Both the position numbers and the translations under genes were made by a program. From Polaromonas sp. JS666 (lineage in GTDB: Bacteria; Pseudomonadota; Gammaproteobacteria; Burkholderiales; Burkholderiaceae_C): 64,000 nucleotides of DNA. The notes beneath the pieces are model-generated. The model saw only the letters and a program-made list of their open reading frames with translations, was not told the origin of the DNA and ran no database searches. Position 1 is the first letter of the stretch; each line of letters begins with the position of its first letter. Shown piece after piece: positions 8,582-17,730 of this stretch. The stretch lies in assembly GCF_000013865.1 (NCBI RefSeq), contig NC_007949.1, positions 62,001-126,000 of the forward strand, in the 5' to 3' direction.

Positions 8582-9115
8582 ATGAGCAATTCCAGCCCCA
8601 CAGCACACGCACGTAACCCGGATCGGCTTTCAGTGGCCGACTACCGTGTTCTGGTAGCCAAGGGCACCATCACCTTGCCCAGCTCCAGTGCATCCGAAAA
8701 GACCTCCAAAGGCGCGAAGCGCGCCAGCCCCGAGGAGGATTTGCATCGTTCCTGCTTCGAGTGGGCCGATCTGCAGACCATGCGCCATCCGATTCTCCAG
8801 TACCTGGTGCACGTCCCCAACGGCGGTGCCCGCTCCAAAGGGGAAGCCGGAAAACTCAAGGCCATGGGCACCAAACCCGGCATCCCCGATTTCGTTCTCC
8901 CGCGCGCCCGCGGCTCCTGGCGGGGCCTTGCCATTGAGCTCAAGTCCGATACAGGGCGGCTTAAGGAAGAACAGAAATTCTGGCTTCGGGGGCTGGAGGC
9001 CGAGGGCTATCTGACAAGCGTTTGCCGATCGCTGGAGGCCTTTGAAGCGCTGGTACTGGCCTTCCTGAACGGCAAACCAGAACCGGCCTGCGTGGAACGG
9101 GGCTGGAATGCGTAG
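8582..9115 (+). CDS. VRR-NUC domain protein
   Basis: After about 55 poorly conserved residues the protein shows a VRR-NUC fold: HRSCFEWADLQ, a PNGGARSKGEAGKLKAMG segment, then PGIPDFVLP and LAIELKSDTGRLKEEQ. These provide the Asp, the E-x-K and the trailing Gln of this PD-(D/E)XK branch. VRR-NUC proteins are endonucleases of phages and plasmids related to the nuclease of FAN1. It is in the same direction as its neighbours, with 31 bp to the next gene. Confidence 0.85.
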   Translation: MSNSSPTAHARNPDRLSVADYRVLVAKGTITLPSSSASEKTSKGAKRASPEEDLHRSCFEWADLQTMRHPILQYLVHVPNGGARSKGEAGKLKAMGTKPGIPDFVLPRARGSWRGLAIELKSDTGRLKEEQKFWLRGLEAEGYLTSVCRSLEAFEALVLAFLNGKPEPACVERGWNA

Positions 9116-9145
9116 CCCACGAACTTCGAACTTTGGGAGATTCCC

Positions 9146-10111
9146 ATGAACACATCAACCGACACCACACCGGCCCCTACGAGCGAAGTTGAGGGATTGC
9201 GTGCCGAAGTGCGCCGCCTCGAACAGCTGCTGCAGGGTAAATTCAACAAGGAAACCCTGCTGACCAGCATGGAGGGAAACCGGCTGGCACTGCAGGGTGG
9301 CGCTGCGTCCCTGCTGGCTGAAATGTTCGCCGCGCAGTTTGACGGATGCACCGCTGAGAACTACCTGGAAGTGACCTTCACATCCAGCCAGATCCTGCCG
9401 GGTGAGCGCTTTGTCGTGACTGTCCAGAAATGCTCCGGGCAAACACCTCACGAGCTGCGACAGGCTGCGGAGGATCGCTGCACGGAGCTGGCCCGCCAGG
9501 TCAACCTGGGCAAGTGCATCGTGCGCGAGGACATGCAGACCGGGATGGAGCGCACACAGGAGTTGATCACGATCCGCGATCAGACTTCCAAACGCGAAAT
9601 CATCGTGCCCCTGCTGATGGAACTGGATAACGAGGTCTTCACCACTGAACAGATCAATGACATTGGCCGCCACATCCGTGACAACTGCGGCCCAGCGACT
9701 TCGAGCAAGGTGAAGGCCCTGATGGGTGTGCCCGCCTTCCAATACCGCGTTCGGCCGTGGCTGCTGGAGTGCTTCGGGGCAGCGATTGCCGGAGACAAGA
9801 CTGAACGGTCGAATCGGTTTCTGGAGGAGGCCATCGAGCTTTACCAGTCCGCAAACCGCACACGCAGCGACGCCCACCAGCTGGTCGACTATGTGTTCGA
9901 CCGGCCGATCGGCGAAAAGCCTCAGGAAGTTGGCGGTGTCATGCTCACGCTGGCCGCGTTTTGCCTGGCCCACAAGTTGGACATGCACCAGTGCGGAGAA
10001 GTCGAGCTGGCCCGGGTCTGGACCAAAGTGGAGCAGATCCGCGTCAAACAGGCCGCAAAGCCCAAGGATTCGCCTCTCCCCGTGCACGTGGCCGCTGGAG
10101 GATGGCTATGA
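9146..10111 (+). CDS. Protein with C-terminal MazG-like domain
   Basis: The start has a GGGAGATTCCC ribosome site. Residues ~15-40 look like a short coiled coil. The middle (about 45-200) is unknown. The last ~100 residues match phage MazG-like all-alpha NTP pyrophosphohydrolase segments: RFLEEAIELYQS with the E-E pair, then DAHQLVDYVFDRPIGE, QEVGGVMLTLAAFC and a KPKDSPLP tail. Such domains hydrolyse nucleotides or act as nucleotide sensors in phage and plasmid genomes. The fusion to an unknown N-terminal half is unusual. Confidence 0.65.
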   Translation: MNTSTDTTPAPTSEVEGLRAEVRRLEQLLQGKFNKETLLTSMEGNRLALQGGAASLLAEMFAAQFDGCTAENYLEVTFTSSQILPGERFVVTVQKCSGQTPHELRQAAEDRCTELARQVNLGKCIVREDMQTGMERTQELITIRDQTSKREIIVPLLMELDNEVFTTEQINDIGRHIRDNCGPATSSKVKALMGVPAFQYRVRPWLLECFGAAIAGDKTERSNRFLEEAIELYQSANRTRSDAHQLVDYVFDRPIGEKPQEVGGVMLTLAAFCLAHKLDMHQCGEVELARVWTKVEQIRVKQAAKPKDSPLPVHVAAGGWL

Positions 10112-10241
10112 GCGCGAAGTTGGCCTACTCCGTGGTGCTGCCACTTGGGCCCCCATCAAGCGCATACGCCGGCTACTGCAGGCCTCCGCTCCCTGAAACC
10201 AGCCCATTCCTGAATTGAAAAACCCAATCTCAAAACCAGCA

Positions 10242-10589
10242 ATGAACAACAGCCCGACGCCAGCAGCCGCAGACATTCCCGTCACCGACAACCTTGAAGA
10301 TCTGCTGCGCGAGGTCCAGCGCCGCTACACCCGGGATGACGATCTACCGGACGACCTGCTGCAACGGATTGAGCAGCTGCTCTGCGCGCTGCAAGCCTCC
10401 GATTCCGCCGCCACGCCTCAGCCCGTGATGGAAATCACCATACGCCAGGCGTTGGAACTGGTGGGCTTCTTCGGTGGCCACCGACCCTTGCATGAACATT
10501 CAACCGTCCAGGGCTGGATTGATGGCGTGGTGCACGGAATTCCGCCGGTGATAACCGCGCCGCCCGATGGACAGGGCAAACCGGAGTAA
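10242..10589 (+). CDS. Unknown small protein
   Basis: An in-frame TTG at 10215 and an ATG at 10242 (MNNSPTPAAADIPVTDNL) are both possible starts. The protein is acidic and helical, ending PPVITAPPDGQGKPE. It is the last gene of the rightward series before the repeat-rich non-coding stretch at 10.6-11.1 kb. No domain was recognised. Confidence 0.45.
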   Translation: MNNSPTPAAADIPVTDNLEDLLREVQRRYTRDDDLPDDLLQRIEQLLCALQASDSAATPQPVMEITIRQALELVGFFGGHRPLHEHSTVQGWIDGVVHGIPPVITAPPDGQGKPE

Positions 10590-10828
10590 TCATGGTCAGG
10601 GCCACGGTGATCACAGAACTGGGCGAAGAGATCCAGTGCGCGAAGTGGGCTAAATGTGCCCATCGCCTCGAAAAGGTAAAACGAGCGGATTCTCACTCTG
10701 AGGCCGGGTGTCAGCCGCGGACTGAAAGCGCGTAAAACTGGCGGTTGAGGGCGGTTTTGATTTAACCGACGTGAAAATTGAAGGTCGGCAATGGTGGTAA
10801 ACGTAGACCCGCAAAGCAGCGGAGGATG

Positions 10829-10903
10829 CCGGTCGTCAGTGTCGGCTTACCAGCACCTCAATTGACTTCCAGTCAACGGTCATTCATGACCGGCTCTTGC
10901 CGA
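10829..10903. repeat. 75-bp dispersed repeat, copy 1 (partner 14078-14153)
   Basis: This non-coding segment is about 85 percent identical by eye to 14078-14153. Both contain GTCGGCTTACC, TTCCAGTCAA and ACCGGCTCTTG in the same order. The two copies bracket the genes at 11122 and 11680. The surrounding 10590-11121 contains no convincing gene. Confidence 0.7.
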
Positions 10904-11121
10904 CCCTGAAGGAACTTGCAAGGCATCGAATTCGTCGCCCTAAAGCCGCCGGTCGGACATCCCCCGGTAGTCCGTAGGAGGCCAGCCCCGTCGAGAAGTG
11001 CATTACAGCCACGGCTGGAAGTGCCTGCGCCGCAGTCGCGTCCAGGTAGATATGCGCAAACCGGCCAGCCCTTTGACACGTTGTTGCTGCTCTGTCATTA
11101 TCTGACCAAGGGGGTCACCAC

Positions 11122-11463
11122 ATGCCAAAGATTCGCTTCAGCAAGACCGACGCTGCAGTCCTGCAACGAATACGCAGGATCGAAAAGCTCGGCGACGAAG
11201 GAGCTCGTTTCATCCTTGGCGCATCAGTGGTTGATCTCCTATTAGCGATGGGTAACCCAGTCGAATTTACAGTCACCTTTGCCAATTCCGATTTTGACTC
11301 CATGGCTAAAGGTGCGATGAACATCCAGAAGATTGCCGCGTGTGCCTCTGCGGAGATAATTCTTTTGCATCTTGAAGTTGGTCCCAATTCTCCGACTGAC
11401 GATGCCAAAGACTACTTCGAGCGCTTGCTTGATCAAGTCAATAAACGCTGCGAAAGCTCGTGA
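11122..11463 (+). CDS. Unknown 113-residue protein
   Basis: The ATG is preceded by AAGGGGGTCACC. The product begins MPKIRFSKTDAAVLQRIRRI, is mixed helix and strand, and has no family I recognise. It lies in the repeat-bracketed module 10.8-14.1 kb and looks like a cassette-type orphan gene. Confidence 0.5.
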   Translation: MPKIRFSKTDAAVLQRIRRIEKLGDEGARFILGASVVDLLLAMGNPVEFTVTFANSDFDSMAKGAMNIQKIAACASAEIILLHLEVGPNSPTDDAKDYFERLLDQVNKRCESS

Positions 11464-11679
11464 ATCGCGACGCAGTGACGATCGACTTATCACAGGCTAG
11501 GTTCGAGGCGTAGCGACCATTTTTCCGCATCTTCTCGCCTGCTCGTTTCATCCGGACGTTCGTGCGATGCGTATTCTGGGACGAGGCTGGCCTTTAGCAA
11601 AATACTACGGCTTAGGGATTCGCCCGTGTTGTAAACATGGCACCATCGGCCCCACACAACGAACAAGCATGGAGAGTCC

Positions 11680-13593
11680 ATGAGCGAAATCCACTTCGTG
11701 TCTGTAACGGTAAGCGCGGCATTGGTAATGTCCGTAGTGCTGACCTCTCCTGCTCATGCACAACGCGCAATCAACGATCTAAGGCCTATCGAGCGGGCGT
11801 ATCCATTCCAAGGCGCCTACCTTGGCCAAGGGTACGATTACGTGACTGGCCGATTCCTTCCAACGATCTGCGTGACTGGTGGCGATGAAGCGCTCCCGAC
11901 GCAATCAGCGTCGGCGAACTACAAGCTTCTCGAGGACAAGGAGACCCTCTTCGAGTCGATGAAGCTTAGTGCCGAGGGTAGCTACGACGCCGGCGCAGCT
12001 TCAGCAAGCATCAAGGCGGAATACGCGAAAAGTGTGACCATTGACCATGTGCGCAGAAACGTCCTCGCGAACATTGAGTCGATGAACGGCGGCAAGCAAT
12101 TGATTCCAGCCGCCAGCAAGGCCAGCCTTCTAATCAACACGTTACTTGCGAACGAAATTGCGAACGACACGAAAGCGGGATCAACTACGGCCAAGTTCCG
12201 CGCGAAATGTGGTGACGGATTCGTTGCCGCAATCCGCCATGGCGTCAGGTACCACCTTGTATTTTCATACAAGCTCGATGCAGAGGAAATTCAGGAGAGC
12301 CTGAAAGTGGAGGCGTCGGGCAAGTACGGCGCCGCCAAGGCGAAGGCGTCGATGGAAAGGATCAAAACGAAGAAGGGATCGGCAGCGCAGACGGAGGTGT
12401 CGTACTTATCTGATGGCGGAGGCAAGAAAGAACTTCCGATAGACGCAGCTGGCGCAATCGAGTGGATTAAGACCTCCGTCAATGTTGGCAAGGACGACGT
12501 ATCGCCATTGGAAGTGGTCGTCATGCCTTACTCGACGATCCCTGACTTCAGCGAGAAGCTGCGCTCCAGGGCTCTGCCGTCTGCGGATATGCAGTACCTC
12601 GGGTCCCATTATTGGAGAATCGTCGACCTTTTGGGTCTCTATACAGCCGCCGTCAACGCACCTGCTAGCTACTACAGACCATTCATGACGCCTCAGCAAG
12701 TCAGTGACTCCGCGGATGCATTGCGGTCGGCGGCGTTCTGCATTCCTGAGATACTCAACTACTGCGCCGCTACCGGGAAGTGTCAGTCTGACGACATCGA
12801 AAGGTGGGCGAAGTCAGAGAAGCCTGAATACTGCAGGGCCGCCATCCCAGGCGGGTCCGAGAGTGAAGAGCAAGCGCAGAGGAAAACGGAAGTCGCAAGG
12901 CTGATTTTCGGAACGCAGTACCTCCGTCGCGTTGCAAACATCGCAGCCGCAAACAGTGTCTCCCCCCCGTTCTCAGTTCAAGGACTTAAGGCGTTGCAAC
13001 CAGTGACAGCCGCTCCACTGATTGCCGCAGCCGCTGCAAATGAGGCCGCCGACAAGAAGTCGCCTTTCGTATCGGCGCTGATTGTTGCAGACAAGGCTGA
13101 TGAGCCGTGGGACTCCTCTCCCTACGATGTATATCTGCAATTTCTTGTGCGAGCGCCTCTCAAGCGTGATTGGACCGACAACAAACAAGGTCTCAAGCCG
13201 TCAGATGAAGTTCAGTTGATCATCGACTATTGCAAGGGACAAGATCTTGCATGCGGTTCGCTGACCTACCCCGCCTTTTCCCAGAATTCGCCCAATGCCG
13301 ATACTGTCAAGCTGATCAATGAGGCAGTTGCCATGTATCTTGCCCGCGTTAAGTTGGCCAGTATTTCCAATGCAATGTGTGACATAGAACTCAGCCATCC
13401 GCTCTGCCTAACGCCTAATCAGCTTATTGGGTATGTGCAAGACGGCAACAACTTCAGGAACGTCAGGAACGGAAACGCTGGTGCTTTTGTGGCACTTGTG
13501 ACGCCTCAAGCGCCTGCTAAGCCTCCAAGGAAGGAGCCGCCACCGCCGCGATGCGGTGCAAAGCCAAGTGGAGCGGCGTGTCCGCCGACGTAA
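11680..13593 (+). CDS. Large secreted protein of unknown function
   Basis: The 637-residue protein starts with a signal peptide (VTVSAALVMSVVLTSPAHAQ, cleavage after AHA). It continues with Ala- and Lys-rich helices (residues ~100-230), and its pairs of Cys suggest disulfides. The C-terminus is proline-rich (PPRKEPPPP). It therefore probably acts in the periplasm or outside. The stretch LSAEGSYDAGAASASIKAEY recalls the amphipathic segments of pore-forming proteins, but that is only an impression. It is alone in a module bounded by dispersed repeats, and the gene end abuts an IS66 remnant. Confidence 0.6.
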   Translation: MSEIHFVSVTVSAALVMSVVLTSPAHAQRAINDLRPIERAYPFQGAYLGQGYDYVTGRFLPTICVTGGDEALPTQSASANYKLLEDKETLFESMKLSAEGSYDAGAASASIKAEYAKSVTIDHVRRNVLANIESMNGGKQLIPAASKASLLINTLLANEIANDTKAGSTTAKFRAKCGDGFVAAIRHGVRYHLVFSYKLDAEEIQESLKVEASGKYGAAKAKASMERIKTKKGSAAQTEVSYLSDGGGKKELPIDAAGAIEWIKTSVNVGKDDVSPLEVVVMPYSTIPDFSEKLRSRALPSADMQYLGSHYWRIVDLLGLYTAAVNAPASYYRPFMTPQQVSDSADALRSAAFCIPEILNYCAATGKCQSDDIERWAKSEKPEYCRAAIPGGSESEEQAQRKTEVARLIFGTQYLRRVANIAAANSVSPPFSVQGLKALQPVTAAPLIAAAAANEAADKKSPFVSALIVADKADEPWDSSPYDVYLQFLVRAPLKRDWTDNKQGLKPSDEVQLIIDYCKGQDLACGSLTYPAFSQNSPNADTVKLINEAVAMYLARVKLASISNAMCDIELSHPLCLTPNQLIGYVQDGNNFRNVRNGNAGAFVALVTPQAPAKPPRKEPPPPRCGAKPSGAACPPT

Positions 13594-13840
13594 TCGCACC
13601 CGCCGATAAGCCGGTCTGGCACAGCAAGCTCGTCACCGACGACTGTAGCGGTTACAAGGCCTTCCTTGAGCTTGAAGTGACCGAGGTCGGCTGCATAGCA
13701 CCCGCTCGGCTCAATTTCAGAACCAGGGGATACAACGACAGCCAAGTCATGAGCAGTACCTGAAGTTCTGCGTTGAGCTGCAGGACGTCGAGCGGGAGAG
13801 ACGTTTCGCCAGACACGGTGGGACCGCTAAACGCTTGCGT
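13551..13840 (+). pseudogene. Remnant of an IS66-type transposase gene
   Basis: One frame reads TDDCSGYKAFLELEVTEVGC, which matches the DGYAGY...VTEVGCWAHARRKF block of IS66 TnpC. After a small deletion the next frame continues with NDSQV, then KFCVELQDVERE, as in the same family. Start, Walker-like parts and catalytic end are missing, so this is a decayed fragment. It overlaps the last codons of the secreted-protein gene in another frame. Confidence 0.6.
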
Positions 13841-13925
13841 TCATGCCGCGGTGGGCGGAGCGGTGCCGCGCGCGATTGTTACCAACTGGACGACCAGATA
13901 GCAGCCGGTCACTAGCGACTCTTAA

Positions 13926-14049
13926 TGGCCGGGTGCGGGTGCAGCAATCCTCGAAATCGGCGCCACATTGCCGACACCCAACCTGTCGATATCAACGTCG
14001 GGTATGGAGCGAGCAGCTTGAATAAGCCTATGTCAGCAGTCAGTCTGAA
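13926..14049. repeat. About 120-bp repeat left of the Lamassu-like pair (partner 17436-17560)
   Basis: This segment shares, in order, TGGCCGGGTGC, GGTGCAGC, CGCCACATTGC, GTCGGGTATGGAGCGAGCA and GCAGTCAGTCTG with 17436-17560. The two direct copies flank the Lamassu-like genes, so the module may have moved by recombination between such repeats. A second dispersed repeat (14078-14153) follows directly. The rest of 13.84-14.35 kb holds no clear gene. Confidence 0.65.
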
Positions 14050-14077
14050 GCAGCCTTCTGCTTTTCAGCGTTTGCTG

Positions 14078-14153
14078 CCGATCGTCGGTGTCGGCTTACC
14101 GGCAACCCAATTGATTTCCAGTCAAACGGTCGTTCATAACCGGCTCTTGACGA
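14078..14153. repeat. 75-bp dispersed repeat, copy 2 (partner 10829-10903)
   Basis: See the copy at 10829-10903. This one lies between the IS66 remnant and the Lamassu-like pair. It is the same orientation as copy 1. Confidence 0.7.
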
Positions 14154-14349
14154 GACAAAGCGGAAGTCGGTGCCCCATAAATCAACACCATAAAGCGGAC
14201 GTTCGCATAATCGCCCTAATGGGGAATTGGCAATCACTGCACTGCCCTCCAGAATGACCGCTATTGCAGTCATTGAAGATAGTTACCCGCTTAAGCAGGC
14301 AGTTAGTTCTTTGTGTTCCATTACCCAAAATATTCAAAGAATCTAAGAG

Positions 14350-16098
14350 CTATTCCGAAGTGTCTTGCAAAACTTCAATGCGTTGATTTGCCAATCGAAC
14401 ATTGACGCCTTCGGCTACGGCGTCAACCAGATTCTGCAACTCATCAGATATCTCGTCATATAGCGTTGCGTCAAGTAATCCATATGGCGTAGTAAGTTCA
14501 ATGACAGTGCCATCGAACGGCAACCCCTGTGGACGTTCTTCGACGGCCAGGATCAATTGCTGACCGGCAGGTGTCCGCTTGACAATGAAATTCAACATCT
14601 GCGAAAGATGTTCCGCGTCCTGACCTTGCTGATTGGGCGAATCAACAACTACAGGAAAAATCTTTGCATCGCCCTTTTCCTTCGCCGTGTGCAGTACAGC
14701 GAACTGATACGCCAATAATGATCTAGGCAAGGCGCTTCCACTGGCAGTGATGCCTGCATCAGGCTTCTTCTTAACGTCGTCACGTAAGTCTTGAACGCCC
14801 AGCTCGCTGGCGAAGAGTTCAAAGCGTTCGGCATAGAAGGCATTGATTTCTTTTGTTCGTTCAGGCACGTCAAATTTGGCGGCCTTGTCCTTCAGGTCTG
14901 CAGATAATTCCTCGTGCTTTGCAAGTTGCTTTTTGAGGGAGTCCATATCCTTTGTAAATGCACCACGAACGACTTCCGAGCTTTGACTGTCCACCACATC
15001 CTGCAGGCGCAATGCGCCTTTTTTCACCTGCAAAGTCTTTTCTATCTCCAACGACTTAAGCTTCACCCTATTTAGCTTCCCCTGAATCCCGGCGAGGGAT
15101 TCATCAACCTTCTGCCTTTCCGACTCCAGCTCGGCGGCAATTTTCCTGAGAGTCACCGCGTCATCTACAAGCTCTAGACGGATGGGGAATCCATTTTCAT
15201 GGGTAGTACCGCAGGTAGGGCACAGCAATGTTGGATCAACTTTGCTTTCGGTGAGGTACTTCAAGTCACCTTCAAGGTCACGCAAGGCATCCTTAGCCAT
15301 CGCTATTTGCGTACTCAAGGATTCCTTGACGGAGGCCAACTCAAAAGCCTTGCTTCGCAGTGACTCTTGCTCTTGTTTCAGTTGGGTTGAATTGCGCAAT
15401 AGGTCGGCAATCTCCTGCTTGAATGCACCAGTATCCATGCGCACGGTTACTCGTGGCAATGCTTTTTTTACCCGAACAAGTGCGGCTTGCACAACGCCTA
15501 GTTCATGGGACACCTTACCAATTTCAGCCTTAGCCTTTGTTTCTTCAAACTTGGCAAGGTAGTAGCCGTTTGGTCGTTGCCCGGTCACGTAAGAAGTAAG
15601 CGGCTTCTGCCACGTAGAAAACTGAGTGAGCTTGTCAAAGGAGTTCCACTGCTTCTGCCAGCTACCATCCTGATCGAAATAGAACGGCAAAAAAAGAAAT
15701 GGAGGCGTGGCCTGTGCCAACGTTTCCTGGTGCGTTGGCAGCATCAACCGAAAGTCGAACAGATGCGCAAGTATCTCCGACCATTCGCTGGATTTTGTTG
15801 TGACCTTCATGGTGCCCGTTGATTCATTCCTCAAGGCAAATACATTGGCGCGCCGATACGCTAGGTAATCGACCCCATCCAGATCGAAGCGAAGAACGGA
15901 TATCGCCAGGTTGTCCCAGCGATCAGTCTTACCCTTGGTCTCGCACCCCAGCGTCTTGAATATGTGCTTGACCAGCGTCGATTTCCCCGTGTGATTCTTG
16001 CCCACCAGCAAGGTCATCTTCGGGTTGAATTCGACGCTGCGCGCTGCTCTCGATGCTTCTGATACTAGCCAGAGCTTTTTGAATCGCAAACTTTTCAT
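14350..16098 (-). CDS. lmuB: SMC/Rad50-like ATPase, Lamassu LmuB-like
   Basis: The 582-residue protein has a Walker A loop GKNHTGKST at 33-41, long coiled coils, a zinc hook CPTC (Cys293, Cys296) near the middle and a C-terminal ABC half with PVVVDSPNQQGQD as Walker B. This Rad50-like plan fits LmuB of Lamassu, which senses unusual DNA ends and switches on its partner nuclease. It lies 52 bp downstream of the Cap4-type gene on the same strand, as expected for a two-gene Lamassu. At 582 residues it is short for the family but no part seems missing. No separate LmuC gene was found; a small overlapping frame in the 52-bp gap looks spurious. Confidence 0.8.
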   Translation of the reverse strand: MKSLRFKKLWLVSEASRAARSVEFNPKMTLLVGKNHTGKSTLVKHIFKTLGCETKGKTDRWDNLAISVLRFDLDGVDYLAYRRANVFALRNESTGTMKVTTKSSEWSEILAHLFDFRLMLPTHQETLAQATPPFLFLPFYFDQDGSWQKQWNSFDKLTQFSTWQKPLTSYVTGQRPNGYYLAKFEETKAKAEIGKVSHELGVVQAALVRVKKALPRVTVRMDTGAFKQEIADLLRNSTQLKQEQESLRSKAFELASVKESLSTQIAMAKDALRDLEGDLKYLTESKVDPTLLCPTCGTTHENGFPIRLELVDDAVTLRKIAAELESERQKVDESLAGIQGKLNRVKLKSLEIEKTLQVKKGALRLQDVVDSQSSEVVRGAFTKDMDSLKKQLAKHEELSADLKDKAAKFDVPERTKEINAFYAERFELFASELGVQDLRDDVKKKPDAGITASGSALPRSLLAYQFAVLHTAKEKGDAKIFPVVVDSPNQQGQDAEHLSQMLNFIVKRTPAGQQLILAVEERPQGLPFDGTVIELTTPYGLLDATLYDEISDELQNLVDAVAEGVNVRLANQRIEVLQDTSE

Positions 16099-16149
16099 GC
16101 TTGCCCTTCCTTAAATTTCTTACCAAGCGGAGTGCGTTCGTTAGCTTGC

Positions 16150-17235
16150 TCATTGATTGACCCTGTACAGGATCGCTGCAAGCAAGTAGTGCTTATCGAG
16201 CATGGTGAAAGTTGAGGCTTGCGCAGATGTTGCTATTTCGCCCTCGATCCAATTTGCGACATCCCAAGACCGTACAAGGTTGCTCGGTATCACTGGAACG
16301 AGTCGATCAATAGACTGCTCAAGCGCTGCCACAACCGCTCCACCCCTACCAGCTTTGTCAATCAGGTAGCGGCGGGCTTCATCTTTCACTTTGTTGCGGT
16401 CAACGAACGGAACGTTTTCTTGAACTAGCGCAGCGATGGCGGATTCAATGATTTCGCTATCCGGCTTTCGCGCCAGCGTGGTTGCCAACATTTCATTGAA
16501 CTGACTCTTTGCGATACCCCTGATCTTGCAGAGTTCTTCAAAAGTGACTGCGTCCTGCGTTGAGGTAGCCCGAATCTTCAGTTCGCCGTAGAGGGCCTTA
16601 CAAAATACATCAGCCCGAGCGCTGTGCGTTGGGAACTTCTGTCCCAAATATGACGATACTTTCCCAATGGCGTGATTTTCCAAATCATCCATAGCCAGAG
16701 GGCTTTTGATGAACGTCAGTGACCCAAATTCAATTTCCTGCTCAGTGCAACTGAGTTCGCCAGCAATCGACTTCTGCAGTGACTCTTTCAAGTCCTTTTC
16801 TATTTCGCTGGCACTGAACTGTTCATGATCGGTGGATGCCTTCCCGTCATGCAGAGTCAAGTCAACCGGCGCATTGCTCACGAAAGCAATTGACGCGCTC
16901 GAATCGGGCGATATGCGTTTAGATTCATAAAGCTTCGCAAGAATGGACATCCCGTCTTTGGGGGGCTTTGACAAGGTTGTCTTCGTCCACTTGACGCCGG
17001 TAGCACCTTCCTTCTTCTTGATCTGGAAAAGGTCGAGTTCCGTAGGTGTGCTGGCAGCATTGAGCACCGCAACATCTTCGATGAACTCAATGAGCAGGAG
17101 GTAGTCATCTTGTTCGAGGTCAAGCTTGAGTAAATGGCAAAGTGCCCAGTAGCGCTGAAACTCATGGCCTTTGCCGCCATGCCGCCCACCGCGCTCCTTT
17201 GTGAGCGAATCATTTAGATTTTCATGAAATGGCAT
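16150..17235 (-). CDS. lmuA: Cap4-type (DUF4297) nuclease, Lamassu LmuA-like
   Basis: The N-terminal ~75 residues match the DUF4297/Cap4 nuclease fold: RGGRHGGKGHEFQRYWALC, LIEFIEDVAV with an acidic pair, and DLFQIKKKEG with the Q-x-K end of a PD-(D/E)XK core. The rest (about 285 residues) is the helical region that in Lamassu contacts the SMC ATPase. LmuA cuts DNA once LmuB senses invading DNA ends, killing or arresting the infected cell. The gene is upstream of lmuB in one operon, and the pair is flanked by direct repeats. An alternative name would be a two-component ABC/DUF4297 defence pair. Confidence 0.8.
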   Translation of the reverse strand: MPFHENLNDSLTKERGGRHGGKGHEFQRYWALCHLLKLDLEQDDYLLLIEFIEDVAVLNAASTPTELDLFQIKKKEGATGVKWTKTTLSKPPKDGMSILAKLYESKRISPDSSASIAFVSNAPVDLTLHDGKASTDHEQFSASEIEKDLKESLQKSIAGELSCTEQEIEFGSLTFIKSPLAMDDLENHAIGKVSSYLGQKFPTHSARADVFCKALYGELKIRATSTQDAVTFEELCKIRGIAKSQFNEMLATTLARKPDSEIIESAIAALVQENVPFVDRNKVKDEARRYLIDKAGRGGAVVAALEQSIDRLVPVIPSNLVRSWDVANWIEGEIATSAQASTFTMLDKHYLLAAILYRVNQ

Positions 17236-17435
17236 CCACTCCCCTTTTTCTTCTGACGACTACTCAATCCAGCTTTCACACGGCACACAGGATGATTCAT
17301 TGATGATGGTACGTTATCGTATTGGTGACCGCAAATTTGTCCCCCAAAATGAGTGGTTCTGTGAATGCTCGCTTCCACCACAAGCGGGACACTGAGCACG
17401 CCGCCTAAACGCAGACATTAGCCAATTACTGCTTC

Positions 17436-17560
17436 TGGCCGGGTGCAGGTGCAGCGAACATCTATATCGACGCCACATTGCTGACGGTCACGCTGCTGAT
17501 GTGTCAATGTCGGGTATGGAGCGAGCATTTCGGGTAGCCCTAAGTCGGCAGTCAGTCTGT
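17436..17560. repeat. About 120-bp repeat right of the Lamassu-like pair (partner 13926-14049)
   Basis: This is the second copy of the repeat at 13926-14049, in the same orientation, with the same ordered blocks and some length differences. The stretch 17240-17650 has no gene. Confidence 0.65.
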
Positions 17561-17648
17561 ACCTGGCATTCAAGCGAAATCTTGCACAACACCCCGCCCA
17601 CTGACTCTTGAAGACTGACTCCAGACATTCGGGGCGGCCGACAGCAGT

Positions 17649-17730
17649 CGTTCAACGTCGGAGATGACCGGCGTCCTATAGGCGGGCGAAGCCCGCCTAT
17701 AGGACGTCCGCGTCGATCGACCTGTTATGC
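17649..17730 (-). other. attC-like recombination site of the 17725-18474 cassette
   Basis: On the minus strand the gene stop TAA lies inside GCATAAC, as is common for cassette genes. A long imperfect palindrome follows, folding on GGCGGGC-TTCG-CCCGCC with a 19-bp arm, and the site ends near CGTTGAAC. The same CAGCAGTCGTTCAAC string recurs at 34684-34698 next to another cassette gene. Confidence 0.5.

Noticed and set aside
9155..10087. 310-codon minus-strand frame
   Set aside because: It is antisense to the MazG-like gene, which has a ribosome site and recognisable motifs.
15929..16153. Possible small LmuC-like gene between lmuA and lmuB
   Set aside because: It starts at an ATGA overlap but then runs out of frame through the lmuB start; only about 18 codons are outside lmuB and no domain is visible.
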